NCBI GenBank assembly: GCA_963768165.1
Contig: CAVYHJ010000002.1
Location: forward strand, 1,178,001-1,242,000
Source: CAVYHJ01 sp963768165 [NCBI: uncultured bacterium]
GTDB lineage: Bacteria > UBP4 > UBA4092
DNA length: 64,000 bases
Reading direction: 5' to 3'
Positions 45,911-55,041 of this stretch are shown piece after piece. The notes beneath the pieces are model-generated. The model saw nothing but the letters and a program-made list of their open reading frames with translations. It was not told the origin of the DNA and searched no databases. The stretch's first letter is position 1. The number at the start of each line of letters is the position of its first letter. A program made the translations under genes and the position numbers.

Positions 45911-45934
45911 AGACGTAACATGTTACGTCTCTAC
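45907..45934. repeat. 28-bp perfect palindrome, copy 2
   Basis: Identical to 43971-43998. Its bases 2-4 form the TAG stop of the methyltransferase gene. Confidence 0.92.
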
Positions 45935-45953
45935 CGATTGATTATATGGGTAA

Positions 45954-48017
45954 TTACTTGGTTGTATCCGAGCTTGTTGGCGGTCTCATGAAAACTGGTA
46001 ATTGTCCAGGTGCAGAAGGTCCGATTTGCGGAGCGGCTGGTTGAGGTGCTGCCATTTGACTCTGCTGTGGTATTACCGGTTGGCTCTGTGAAGGTGAAGG
46101 AGTAACTGATATGATCGAAGTCGTTTGCGAGAACGATTGATCCAGTATAGTGGCCGGTTGAGCTGTAATCGGTGTTCCTTCGGTTTGCGGAGGAGTTACC
46201 TGAGACTGTGGTTGATTCACTTTATCCTTCAGTTCTTTTTTCAACCGAGCGGCGCGTTCTTTATCGGTTTCACCGGAGGTTGCGTAACTATAACTTTGAT
46301 AGGCTTCCGGATAAAGTTTTTCAAAATCTGCCCGGTTTCCTCTGACCAAATGCGGGGTAAGGAAAAGTACTAAATTTCGTTTTTCACCTTCTTTAGAGTG
46401 CTGTCCAAAAATGATCGGTCCAATAAAAGGAATATCTTCCAAAAGTGGAATTCCGGTCCCGGAATCGACCTTCTTCTTTTCAACCATTCCCCCGATGACT
46501 ACGGTTTCATTATTATGAACCTCGATAACAGTATTGGCTTTCTCCGTAGTGGTTGCAACACCGGTGAAGGAGTTGCCCGTTCCTTGGTTCAAGGTCTCCT
46601 CGGTTGCCTGGGTATTTTCCAGATTGACTTTGATATCAATCATCCCGTCCGCATTGATATGCGGTGTCACTTCCAGCTTGATCCCGAAATCCTGGTTAGC
46701 CTGAGAATAATATTGTTGATAAGACGTTCCGGTTGTCCCGGTGACCGGTTGGGTATACAGAACAGAATAGGGTATCGTACCCCCGACCAGGACACTGGCT
46801 TTTTCATCGTTTTTCACCATAATGCGCGGACTGGCAAGGAGTTCTGAATCCCCTTTCAGATTAGAAAGCGCTTGGACGGACGCCGTGGCATTTAAACCCA
46901 ATGACGAAGAATATCCAGAAAAGAAATTTTTGACACTCTGAAACCAATTACTGCCAATGGGAATGTTAACAGCACCCGAAGAGGAATTGGATAACGTCCA
47001 CGCAGCGCCATAGGACCAGTTGATTCCCAAGGTCAGCATTTTATCGTAATCTATATCCACAATTTCCGCTTCGATATACACCAAACGGTCCGGTTCGTCC
47101 ATGGCTTTGATAACTTTGGCAATCTTTTCCAAATGACTGGGGATGTCATCTACGATGACTTTATTGTTGCGGTCATCAATTTGAATATAACCCCTTTTTG
47201 TAATTAAATCCTTAATGGCGGCTGAAATGTCTTTGGGTTTGGCGTAATTAATGTCGAAAACTTCCAATTGAGTCTCGGTATCGAGACTGTCTATCATGGT
47301 ACGCATCTTCTCGATGGCGGACGGGACATCTGTAACAATTAATGAATTGGTTCGGTCATCTACTTGAATATCCCCTTTCGCTGTTTTTACTTTATCGAGT
47401 TGTTGTTTCACATCACTCGCCACCGCATATTTTAATTTAAAAACTTCTACACTGATCGGCACATCAAGGGATTCAATGACGGATTCAATTCGAGCGATAG
47501 ATTCGGGGGTATCCGTCACCTGTAACTGGTTGGTGCGGTCATCCCGAATAATTTTTCCGGCGTTGGATAACAATGGTTGCACCACATTTTGAACGTCCTG
47601 TGCATTGGTATTTAAAATATAAAAAGTTTTGGTGATAACATTCCCCTTCTGAACTTCATCCCATTCTGCTTTTGTATAGATCGTAATGATATTGTCTTTT
47701 CGTGCCCAGACCCAGCCATTAGATTGGGTAAGTGCGTCCAAGGCTTGTTCGAGAGTATTGTTATTCAACGCTACACTGATATTGCCTGTCGCTCCTTTAC
47801 TGGCGATTACACTCACTCCAAAAGTTTCCCCAATGATGGAGAGTAATTGACTCAATGGTGTGTCCGTCAGAGTTAAACTGATTGTCTTTTCTTCCGGAGT
47901 TGCCGGTGCTGGCTGTGTCTGGGATAAAGCAGGGATAACCATGAAAACGAAAACGGTCAATAAAAGCAACCCCACCCGGCTTTTTTTCTTTCGGAATAGA
48001 TAATTTAAAATATGCAT
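45954..48017 (-). CDS. gspD: secretin, GspD/PilQ type
   Basis: Outer-membrane secretin, 687 residues. Order: signal peptide or membrane anchor; STN domain (about 45-115); three N1-type repeats (about 125-310, each with an IxVDDRTNxLIVTD-like strand); secretin barrel (about 330-560) with ASPRIMVKNDEKASVLVGG and VPLLEDIPFIGP-like IPLLEDIPFIGPIIF. A Pro/Gln-rich tail of about 100 residues follows. Last gene of the pseudopilus operon. It forms the outer-membrane pore for type II secretion or a pilus. Confidence 0.93.
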   Translation of the reverse strand: MHILNYLFRKKKSRVGLLLLTVFVFMVIPALSQTQPAPATPEEKTISLTLTDTPLSQLLSIIGETFGVSVIASKGATGNISVALNNNTLEQALDALTQSNGWVWARKDNIITIYTKAEWDEVQKGNVITKTFYILNTNAQDVQNVVQPLLSNAGKIIRDDRTNQLQVTDTPESIARIESVIESLDVPISVEVFKLKYAVASDVKQQLDKVKTAKGDIQVDDRTNSLIVTDVPSAIEKMRTMIDSLDTETQLEVFDINYAKPKDISAAIKDLITKRGYIQIDDRNNKVIVDDIPSHLEKIAKVIKAMDEPDRLVYIEAEIVDIDYDKMLTLGINWSYGAAWTLSNSSSGAVNIPIGSNWFQSVKNFFSGYSSSLGLNATASVQALSNLKGDSELLASPRIMVKNDEKASVLVGGTIPYSVLYTQPVTGTTGTSYQQYYSQANQDFGIKLEVTPHINADGMIDIKVNLENTQATEETLNQGTGNSFTGVATTTEKANTVIEVHNNETVVIGGMVEKKKVDSGTGIPLLEDIPFIGPIIFGQHSKEGEKRNLVLFLTPHLVRGNRADFEKLYPEAYQSYSYATSGETDKERAARLKKELKDKVNQPQSQVTPPQTEGTPITAQPATILDQSFSQTTSIISVTPSPSQSQPVIPQQSQMAAPQPAAPQIGPSAPGQLPVFMRPPTSSDTTK

Positions 48018-48078
48018 GAATTTTTTTCCTTCCTATTATACCCCAACAGTCGGCAAATGGCTGACAACCGGCGCCAAT

Positions 48079-48882
48079 TTATTGAGATAATTCTTTTGAC
48101 ATAGTACCATAAGTTAAAACAACTTTCCCTTGAGAAACCTTTTTTATGAGACAATGTTGCAGGACATCCCCAACTTTCACTTTATTGGATTTATTATCTC
48201 CTGTGACAATAAAAGCTATTTTCAAAGAAGGAACGGTACCTTTAAGTTTCCAACCATTGGTGATAACTGTAATGGCTTGGAGTTGGAGCCATCGTGTATC
48301 GTTTTTATTAGCCACCAATGCCAATTGCACCTTATCCTCTGAGGGAAGAATTTTATTGATTACCACGCCTTCCAGTTGTTCTCCGATATGGAGATTATGG
48401 TTGAGCGGGCGGGCGTCGGCTATCACACACTCGTTTTCATCCACAATTTCCCATAATATCCAGTTTCTCGTGATTTCGAGCAGTGATCGTTGATGCGGCG
48501 GAGGCGGAGGCGGAGGGGGAATCAAAAGACAAAATAAATCTCGTTCTCCAATTCCACGATAACCAGTATCTTTTACAAAAGGAACACCGCCGGAATCGGT
48601 GGTATATTGATGAAACTCATAAGGTGATTCATCTTTTATGCTTATACCAATACTAGAGGTCGCCAAGGTGGATAAATTGGAAGTATTCTTTGACAAAGGA
48701 GCCGGAGGAGCATTTTGCAAATTGGTTGTATTTGTCGCAATCGTTTGCAAAGGAGTCGGATTTGGTTTGACATGTTTCGTCCGTTTAGGTGGGGTTTTAG
48801 GCAATGGCCAGAATATATAACCCACTACGGCGGCCACAAAAACTACGATTAAACTGATGACTATCCATTTAGCATTTTTCAT
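48079..48882 (-). CDS. GspC/PilP-like inner membrane protein
   Basis: 267 residues. An N-terminal membrane helix (WIVISLIVVFVAAVVGYIFW), a Pro/Asn/Thr-rich linker and an eight-proline run near residue 125 come first. The periplasmic part has two similar beta domains, each with a pattern like LVGDVLQHCLIKKVSQGKVVL. Position between gspD and a PilO-like gene indicates the GspC or PilP role, linking the inner-membrane platform to the secretin N-domains. Sequence similarity alone is weak. Confidence 0.7.
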   Translation of the reverse strand: MKNAKWIVISLIVVFVAAVVGYIFWPLPKTPPKRTKHVKPNPTPLQTIATNTTNLQNAPPAPLSKNTSNLSTLATSSIGISIKDESPYEFHQYTTDSGGVPFVKDTGYRGIGERDLFCLLIPPPPPPPPHQRSLLEITRNWILWEIVDENECVIADARPLNHNLHIGEQLEGVVINKILPSEDKVQLALVANKNDTRWLQLQAITVITNGWKLKGTVPSLKIAFIVTGDNKSNKVKVGDVLQHCLIKKVSQGKVVLTYGTMSKELSQ

Positions 48883-48910
48883 AATGAATTGGTAACTTGG
48901 AACTTAATAA

Positions 48911-49483
48911 TTATTGTGATTTTTGTTCTGCTTCTTTTTTAACCAGTTTCCCCATACGTATGGTTGCTTGCAAGATAGGATTATGTGCGGCTTTTGCTTT
49001 AGGTACCAATTGAAAATAATCAATATAAAGTCCCCGCTCCTGCATTCCCTGCAAAAATTTGCCAACGGTCAATAAATTTGCCTCGAACATGACTTGCAAA
49101 GTATAGGCTTGATAATTCGGCATATTTTGAATTCTTCGAATATATACCGGATCCAACCGTGAGAAATGAATATTGACTTCCTTTTGAATTTCATCGGCTT
49201 GAAGTAGAAGGGAATCCTCTGTTGGTTTTTTGGGGTCCGTACGCCGTAACCCTTTTAGATTGCTCTCATATTCCGCTGTGATAGCCGCTTCATTTTTTAT
49301 CAACGAATTGACTTTTTCCAAATCGACTTTTTTTTGGCTCAGCTTGGAGGATAGACTGGTCCATTGTTCAAATGCAGGGAGAATAACATTCAATAGAATA
49401 ATGGCACCAATAATCACAAAAATGGTGGCATAAAATAATGTCCGTTCACGTTTCGTTTTTAGAAATTTATCGAATAATGCCAT
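48911..49483 (-). CDS. PilO/GspM-like assembly protein
   Basis: About 190 residues from MALFDKFLKTKRER. A short cytoplasmic tail and one membrane helix (FYATIFVIIGAIILLNVILP) lead to a coiled coil (about 45-95) and a ferredoxin-like periplasmic domain. The ATG directly follows the upstream stop (TAA T ATG). Part of the inner-membrane platform with the fused PilM-PilN protein. Confidence 0.78.
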   Translation of the reverse strand: MALFDKFLKTKRERTLFYATIFVIIGAIILLNVILPAFEQWTSLSSKLSQKKVDLEKVNSLIKNEAAITAEYESNLKGLRRTDPKKPTEDSLLLQADEIQKEVNIHFSRLDPVYIRRIQNMPNYQAYTLQVMFEANLLTVGKFLQGMQERGLYIDYFQLVPKAKAAHNPILQATIRMGKLVKKEAEQKSQ

Positions 49484-49484
49484 A

Positions 49485-51113
49485 TTACTGAGAGTCCTCA
49501 CTTTGATCCGGGCTTGATTCTCCTGAGTCTCCCGAGTCTCCTGTATCTTCCTGGTTTTTACTCTTTTTGAGTTTACATATTACTTGGCATCGAACGATAG
49601 GTTTCCCTTCCATAACATCGGTATTGACATTTTGTACCCGCACTGTATCGAATAATCCAATTTTTTCAACTTCAGGCCGGAAATCCACGGCATCCTCCAT
49701 GCTCATAGCAACGGCAGTTAGAGTTATATTCTTATACCGCTCATAGGTAAACCGTTCCAGAGTTACACGAGTAGGGACCGAACTAATTTGACTGATTCCC
49801 GCCAGGGCTTCGATACCGATATCCGTTTTCGATATCATTTTATTGAGGGAATCAATCTGATGTTTCATATCTGCCAACTTATCGGCGAGCGGTTTTTTTT
49901 GCAACAACTCCCTATCTATGGTATGGATTTGTAATTCCATGTTGACATATTGCCGGTATCCGAATACAACTCCGGCAATGAGTAATACCAATACACCAAT
50001 GCCAATTTGTAATGCAAAATTTTTCTTTTTACGGGCGATACGCCGGCCCAAAATTTCCGGAGGCAGTAAATTTATCGCGGCTCCCAATGGAGCATCCAGT
50101 TTTCGCAGTGCCAATCCGTAGGCCGTATTAAATTGAGGGGATAACCCCTTGCTGGATTCCAACAAATTGGCGACAAAAGCAGGAACCCCGATTTCTTTTT
50201 CCAAATGTTCTTTTAGAAAAGGCAACCGTGCCAATCCACCGTTTAAAATAATACTCTGGAGTTGAGTAACACCGAATTCGCTGGCAAAATAATCAATCGA
50301 ACGCTTTATCTCGTTGTCCAACCGTTCCAGCCAACTATTGACAGATTGTTCCACCGTTTCATGAGGATATTTTTCGATACCGAAATCCGGCTTGCCGTAA
50401 TCCAGTTTGGTTATCAATGAACGGGCTTCTTGAGAAGAAATATCCAAATCATCCTGCAAGGTTTTTATCAATTGCGACCCGGCAATAGTGGCGGTTCGGG
50501 TATAACGTAGAGTATGATTTTGTACCAGGGAAAGTTCCATTAAATTGGCGCCTAAATCAATCACCAAGTGTGCTTTGTCTTGTTCCTTTGATAATGCCGG
50601 ATACGCCTGACGCAATCCGCGGACAAGAGCCAGAGAACTAACATCGGCGGAATACGGTTCAAGGTGCAAAGAACGCAGCAAAGTGATATGTTCTTCAACC
50701 AAAGACCGTCGGGAAACCACCAGCAATACATCCGATCCACCCATTGGACTGCTCCCGATTAATTCGAAATCAACGATGTCCTGGTCGGTGAAAAACGGGA
50801 CATATTTCGCTGCTTCGAAACGGATCATCTGTTGGACTTCATTGACGGAATTGGTCGGTAGTTTGATATAACGAACCACTACGGATTGTTTGGGTACTGC
50901 GGTTACTAAATTAACCGGATGAATTTTCGATTGGGCAAGCAATTTTTTGAGCGCATCGGCAACAGGTGACGTTCCACCGGCTGTTTCTGGAATCTGTGGA
51001 ATCTCAATTTCCGCGGACGCAATAACTGTGGCAGTATCGCCTCGATTCCTTCTAATCTGAACCAGTTTGATACTCTCTGTCCCGATGTCTAATCCTGTAA
51101 CGATTTTTGCCAT
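49485..51113 (-). CDS. PilM-PilN fusion (GspL-like) protein
   Basis: 542 residues. The first 355 form a PilM-type actin-like ATPase fold (VTGLDIGTESIKLVQI phosphate-1 motif, VIDLGANLMELSLV, ILNGGLARLPFL). Then RRIARKKK and a membrane helix (FALQIGIGVLVLLIAGVVFGY, about 380-400), and a PilN-type periplasmic domain with a coiled coil. An acidic, Ser-rich tail closes it. In type IV pili PilM and PilN are usually separate; the fused form corresponds to GspL of type II systems. Confidence 0.88.
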   Translation of the reverse strand: MAKIVTGLDIGTESIKLVQIRRNRGDTATVIASAEIEIPQIPETAGGTSPVADALKKLLAQSKIHPVNLVTAVPKQSVVVRYIKLPTNSVNEVQQMIRFEAAKYVPFFTDQDIVDFELIGSSPMGGSDVLLVVSRRSLVEEHITLLRSLHLEPYSADVSSLALVRGLRQAYPALSKEQDKAHLVIDLGANLMELSLVQNHTLRYTRTATIAGSQLIKTLQDDLDISSQEARSLITKLDYGKPDFGIEKYPHETVEQSVNSWLERLDNEIKRSIDYFASEFGVTQLQSIILNGGLARLPFLKEHLEKEIGVPAFVANLLESSKGLSPQFNTAYGLALRKLDAPLGAAINLLPPEILGRRIARKKKNFALQIGIGVLVLLIAGVVFGYRQYVNMELQIHTIDRELLQKKPLADKLADMKHQIDSLNKMISKTDIGIEALAGISQISSVPTRVTLERFTYERYKNITLTAVAMSMEDAVDFRPEVEKIGLFDTVRVQNVNTDVMEGKPIVRCQVICKLKKSKNQEDTGDSGDSGESSPDQSEDSQ

Positions 51114-51131
51114 AGCCTTATCCTTTAATCT

Positions 51132-52262
51132 TTAATATTCCATCCAGCGTTTTATTTGCAATTTTACACCTTCTTTAGTACTTACGGACGAATTCTCAAT
51201 ATCTTCTTGTTCCTCCGGAGTAAGTGTAGTAACAATCCAATCCCGCTGAACCAGCGCTTTGATTTTCTTTTTCGCGCGGGAGACTTCCCCAACACTGGTA
51301 ATTTCGAATAAATTTGAAGAGGTCTTCATGACGGAATTGATTCGTGTCGCCAAAACCGGGCTTAAAGGACCTATATCACCGCTGATTTGTCCTGCATTGA
51401 TATACGGTTGGTCATCATCGGTTCCTGGTTCTCCATCCGCTCCGTTCCGGTGACTGATAATTTTCTCTGCGATGGTCAAGGCGTTATCCATATCTGGTTC
51501 TCCGAGTCCAATGACAACCGCCGTCAGGGAAGGGAGCGGTGCCGTATTTATATTTATGGTACCATCGCCGTCCACCGTCACTAAATTAATCAGAGCTATT
51601 TTGGTTTCCGGGTCTCCGTACACTTCCCGCGGGGTAAATAAAATGTCCGGTGTCATTCCCGGAGATTGTAATAATTCATCGGGAGTCACGTATCCCGTTG
51701 AATCATTGGCATTTTTAAAATGGGCTTTCGCCAAAGTCGAATCTTCCGAGGGGTAATAAAACTCCTCTTTCGATTGGGTAGTATCAAAAAGATACGTATC
51801 ATCCGGTTTTCGATAATCAATAATCGCTCCGGCATAAAACTTGGCATCGTCATCATCGAAATTCAAAGCCTTAAACAATCCTTCCAACATGGGTTCACTG
51901 GCATAATTAATATTTAATTTGCTATATTCATCCACCACATTCACGGTATACGTTCCTTCACCCAGTTTAAAATGATCAAAGATATCTTTTGTATCGTCTG
52001 TCCATGACCAACTATCGTCCAGACCGTCATAAATCGCCGTGCGGGATTTGTGATCCAAAACCAGATCGTTTTTTAATTCCACCATAGCTCTCTCAATCCC
52101 TGCCTTTGCCAAATAATAGGCCGTGTGACTGTCTACCTGGTACCGCGCCAACCGCGCCTCTAAATGTAATTCGATGGAAAACCCCAGTGCAATCACCGAT
52201 AGGATTAACAACACCCACAAAGTGATGATTAAAATAACTCCGGATTCCGTTTGTTTTTTCAT
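51132..52262 (-). CDS. gspK: minor pseudopilin GspK
   Basis: 376 residues. A type IV-pilin-like N-terminus (ESGVILIITLWVLLILSVIAL) is followed by the large GspK globular insert, including YSKLNIN (helix-hairpin-helix type), and a C-terminal region with GTININTAP. GspK caps the tip of the pseudopilus with GspI and GspJ. The gene starts two bases after gspJ ends. Confidence 0.9.
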   Translation of the reverse strand: MKKQTESGVILIITLWVLLILSVIALGFSIELHLEARLARYQVDSHTAYYLAKAGIERAMVELKNDLVLDHKSRTAIYDGLDDSWSWTDDTKDIFDHFKLGEGTYTVNVVDEYSKLNINYASEPMLEGLFKALNFDDDDAKFYAGAIIDYRKPDDTYLFDTTQSKEEFYYPSEDSTLAKAHFKNANDSTGYVTPDELLQSPGMTPDILFTPREVYGDPETKIALINLVTVDGDGTININTAPLPSLTAVVIGLGEPDMDNALTIAEKIISHRNGADGEPGTDDDQPYINAGQISGDIGPLSPVLATRINSVMKTSSNLFEITSVGEVSRAKKKIKALVQRDWIVTTLTPEEQEDIENSSVSTKEGVKLQIKRWMEY

Positions 52263-52264
52263 AT

Positions 52265-53149
52265 CTAATCATTGGTGTTACGTGATAATTCGGGTTTGGA
52301 CGAGGGTATTTCACTAATCCATTCAAATTCACGTCCGGGAGATTTTGGATTATCCACTTCCTGTAAGAGCAATTTGATTTTGACCGCATCCGGTAAATTG
52401 TCGGGATATACGTGCACGTAATTCACCCTGCTAATATCCAACAAGGATTCCGCGTCTTGGTCGCTCTTTTGATTGCGGTATGAATCTCTGCGGGAATCCC
52501 AGGTATCTACCCAATACCATTTATTGTCTTTCCAATATCCATAATTAAATTCACAAGACAATACATGGTGCACTAAATCTTCACTCTCGGAAATAGAAGA
52601 AAAGGTATTCCCGGTAATTTCATTGGCATTGCGAAATAACACATTGTTGGTATATGTATAATCTACGTGAAAAATTCCTTCCCGCATTCCTTTTACCGTG
52701 CCCAAGGGAACTTCCTCAAAAGTATATAGGGACAGAGAGGTGGTTGTGCCATAAAACGGATAGGGAGCGATGGAATACGATGTCTCATCCGGTACCCAGG
52801 ACGTATCTGTCGAATAATCCATTTCTCCCGTTGTATCCGGTTGAATCGGGGGGATATCATAAGAAGTTTCGTCAATCCCTGGAATACTCCGTAAGTCCCG
52901 TTGAGTGAAGTCCGTCAAAGTTCGGGCTTCTTGAAATAATTGTTTTTCCGTGCTGCCAACTTTATACATTTGCAACCCCGCTCGGAATGTGGAATAGACC
53001 GCTCCGATAATCAGGCTGAATATTACTACACCCAATAATACTTCCAATAATGTAAACCCTGTTAGAGAGATATTTTCCTTCCACAATTGATTTTTCTTTT
53101 CTTTGTCCTCTAACGGGGTAAATCCTGATTTCCATGGGCTTTTTACCAT
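52265..53149 (-). CDS. gspJ: minor pseudopilin GspJ-like
   Basis: 294 residues. The prepilin motif TGFTLLEVLLGVVIFSLIIG is at about 30-50. An additional look-alike, SGFTPLE, occurs at residues 8-14, so the leader is unusually long and contains a duplicated recognition-like motif. The globular part ends with a VNYVHVYPDNLPDAVKIKLLL strand typical of GspJ. Between gspI and gspK. Confidence 0.82.
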   Translation of the reverse strand: MVKSPWKSGFTPLEDKEKKNQLWKENISLTGFTLLEVLLGVVIFSLIIGAVYSTFRAGLQMYKVGSTEKQLFQEARTLTDFTQRDLRSIPGIDETSYDIPPIQPDTTGEMDYSTDTSWVPDETSYSIAPYPFYGTTTSLSLYTFEEVPLGTVKGMREGIFHVDYTYTNNVLFRNANEITGNTFSSISESEDLVHHVLSCEFNYGYWKDNKWYWVDTWDSRRDSYRNQKSDQDAESLLDISRVNYVHVYPDNLPDAVKIKLLLQEVDNPKSPGREFEWISEIPSSKPELSRNTND

Positions 53150-53157
53150 AATCCTTT

Positions 53158-53190
53158 GCGTCGGGAATGAGATCTTTTCTTTCCCGATGC
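53158..53190. repeat. REP-type hairpin, GCGTCGGGAA family, copy 5
   Basis: Arms GCGTCGGGAA (53158-53167) and TTCCCGATGC (53181-53190), pairing with one G-T, in the gspI-gspJ gap. Confidence 0.82.
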
Positions 53191-53242
53191 CTTCCTCTGT
53201 GTTTTACGTGTCATAAAATCCGGGTATCCGGGACAATTCATA

Positions 53243-53698
53243 TTAAACACCGGTTATATACCGGATTCGGGATGTTTTATAGGTTATCAGCGTGATCGGG
53301 GTTTGTGTTTTTCCCCGCTCTTTATAGGAGACAGAAAGTGTAATCACTTTATACGTATCCGGTTCCAGGGTGATGCCTATTTGGTCTCCATAAAACTCCG
53401 ATTGTTCCTCTTTAATGTCATATTCCCAGCTATATTCGGCATATTTATCTCCAAAATCACCGTGTCCATAATCGCGAATTTCATCTTCTTGCGCGGATTC
53501 GATTTCATACATTTTTTTCTCCGCCAGTTGCAAAGCGGTTTGATACCGTCCACTGGTGATAATGATTTTACTGGACGATGAAAATGCCCCTAAAACCGCC
53601 AGCAAACCTACTGTCAAGATAATTACAGAGACTAATACTTCCAGTAAAACAAACCCGGACGATTTTACCTGATAGGCCTTAGATTGTAGATTTGTCAT
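53243..53698 (-). CDS. gspI: minor pseudopilin GspI-like
   Basis: 151 residues from the ATG at 53698. The leader MTNLQSKAYQVKSSG is followed by FVLLEVLVSVIILTVGLLAV, a standard prepilin N-terminus with Glu5 present. The frame extends to a TTG at 53788, but that section is made partly of heptanucleotide repeats. The ATG itself lies in one such heptamer (CAGGATG). First gene of the operon gspI-gspJ-gspK-pilMN-pilO-pilP-gspD. The GspE, GspF and GspG components are not in this window. Confidence 0.82.
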   Translation of the reverse strand: MTNLQSKAYQVKSSGFVLLEVLVSVIILTVGLLAVLGAFSSSSKIIITSGRYQTALQLAEKKMYEIESAQEDEIRDYGHGDFGDKYAEYSWEYDIKEEQSEFYGDQIGITLEPDTYKVITLSVSYKERGKTQTPITLITYKTSRIRYITGV

Positions 53699-53723
53699 CC
53701 TGTAACCTGATTCCTGTACCCTG
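53682..53723. repeat. heptanucleotide array at the gspI start
   Basis: Read on the minus strand: CAGGGTA, CAGGAAT, CAGGTTA, CAGGATG, ACAAATC, TACAATC. Six 7-base units; the fourth contains the gspI ATG. Confidence 0.75.
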
Positions 53724-53877
53724 CAATACCCGCAAACCCGCGAATATGGTTGACTTTGTTGGTTTTCTCTAATTTTTCCAACCTCCAAAATGTTAAAAAT
53801 TATATCATATTTCGTTAAAGTAATGGGGAATCCTCGTATCCAACAGTTGATTCACAAACTCAAATATGCAGTGAACC

Positions 53878-53910
53878 GGGAGTGGAGGTGAAATTTTCAC
53901 CTCCACTCCC
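53878..53910. repeat. perfect 33-base palindrome between divergent units
   Basis: 16-bp arms GGGAGTGGAGGTGAAA and its complement around one base. No U-tract. It lies between the gspI operon and the kelch gene, which diverge. Confidence 0.85.
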
Positions 53911-54033
53911 CCTCCTGATTTATTTAGGGTATTATTAGTATCCCTTTCCTTGCTTTTGCTCGTGATAGAGTAGCGATTATCAAGCCGGAGGAATATACTT
54001 ATTTGTATAAAAAATCATTAGTTAAAATACCTT

Positions 54034-55041
54034 TTGTTGTTTTTGAGTATGTGTATTTCCATTCATGGTTTCTCTCAAACACTAGGACAATGGACATTAA
54101 CCAGCCCTATGAATCAAGGACGATCATTTTCCGTAGGATTTAGTTTCAATAATCATATTTACGTTGTAGGTGGAGAGTATTTTCTAATTCCTTTATCAAG
54201 TGTAGAAATGGCAACGGTAAATCAAGATGGCACTTTATCTAATTGGGCTTTTTGTAGTTCCCTTAATCAATCGCGGTGGGGTGAGATAGGGGGTGCATGG
54301 AATGGATACCTCTATGCAGTTGGAGGGGAAGATAGTACGCATATTTTATCCACAGTTGAGCGTGCAACTGTCCAATCCGATGGCACATTGGGTGCATGGG
54401 AAATTATCAATTCCTCAGTTCCTCAACGAGAGGGTGCTGCAGGGTGTATTTATAACGATTGGATTTATATTACTGGAGGATCAACTGGACTGTTTCAAAA
54501 TACCTCTTCCGTAATGCGTTCTCAAATTAATTCAGATGGTTCTCTAAGCACTTGGTATACCTGTACCACTTTTCTTAATACAGCAAGATATGGACATAAC
54601 GCAGTCACTTATAATGGGTATATGTATGTCTATGGCGGTTTTGACTCTACTAATTTAATTTTAAGGGACATAGAGAGATCTCCAATTTACCCTGATGGGA
54701 ATTTAGGTCCTTGGGTAAGTATAAGTTCTACGATATATTATCAGGGTGATGCATCTTCAATAATTGCTGATGGATACATGTTTGTAATGGGAGGTATAGG
54801 TTACCCATCTTCAGAAAAGTATGTAGAACGCACACAATTATTATCAAATGGAGATTTGGGAGACTGGGAGTTTGTCAGTTCCATGACAGTTGGACGCGAA
54901 CTGCTTGCTGTGGTAACAGCTCAGAACAATATTTATGCTATTGGTGGGTTTACGGGCTACACTGATACAAATAGTGTAGAATATGTGCCTATCTTAAACA
55001 CTACGGATATAAAAAAGACGGATTGGGAAATTTTTGAGTAA
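54034..55041 (+). CDS. exported kelch-type beta-propeller protein
   Basis: About 330 residues with six kelch-like blades (NNHIYVVGGE, NGYLYAVGGE, NDWIYITGGS, NGYMYVYGGF, DGYMFVMGG, QNNIYAIGG), each preceded by an NxDGTLxxW strand. It is homologous to the propeller of the protein at 13433-16450. The first residues (LLLFLSMCISIHGFSQ) look like a signal peptide without its basic start. A basic start (KKSLVK) with GGAGG upstream exists from 54003 in another frame, so a one-base indel or assembly error near 54020-54035 is likely. Confidence 0.8.
   Translation: MLFLSMCISIHGFSQTLGQWTLTSPMNQGRSFSVGFSFNNHIYVVGGEYFLIPLSSVEMATVNQDGTLSNWAFCSSLNQSRWGEIGGAWNGYLYAVGGEDSTHILSTVERATVQSDGTLGAWEIINSSVPQREGAAGCIYNDWIYITGGSTGLFQNTSSVMRSQINSDGSLSTWYTCTTFLNTARYGHNAVTYNGYMYVYGGFDSTNLILRDIERSPIYPDGNLGPWVSISSTIYYQGDASSIIADGYMFVMGGIGYPSSEKYVERTQLLSNGDLGDWEFVSSMTVGRELLAVVTAQNNIYAIGGFTGYTDTNSVEYVPILNTTDIKKTDWEIFE

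Noticed and set aside
22160-54690. Avoidance of GATC hexamers because of the BglII-type endonuclease
   Set aside because: AGATCT is present at several places, and I cannot compute a reliable expectation by eye.
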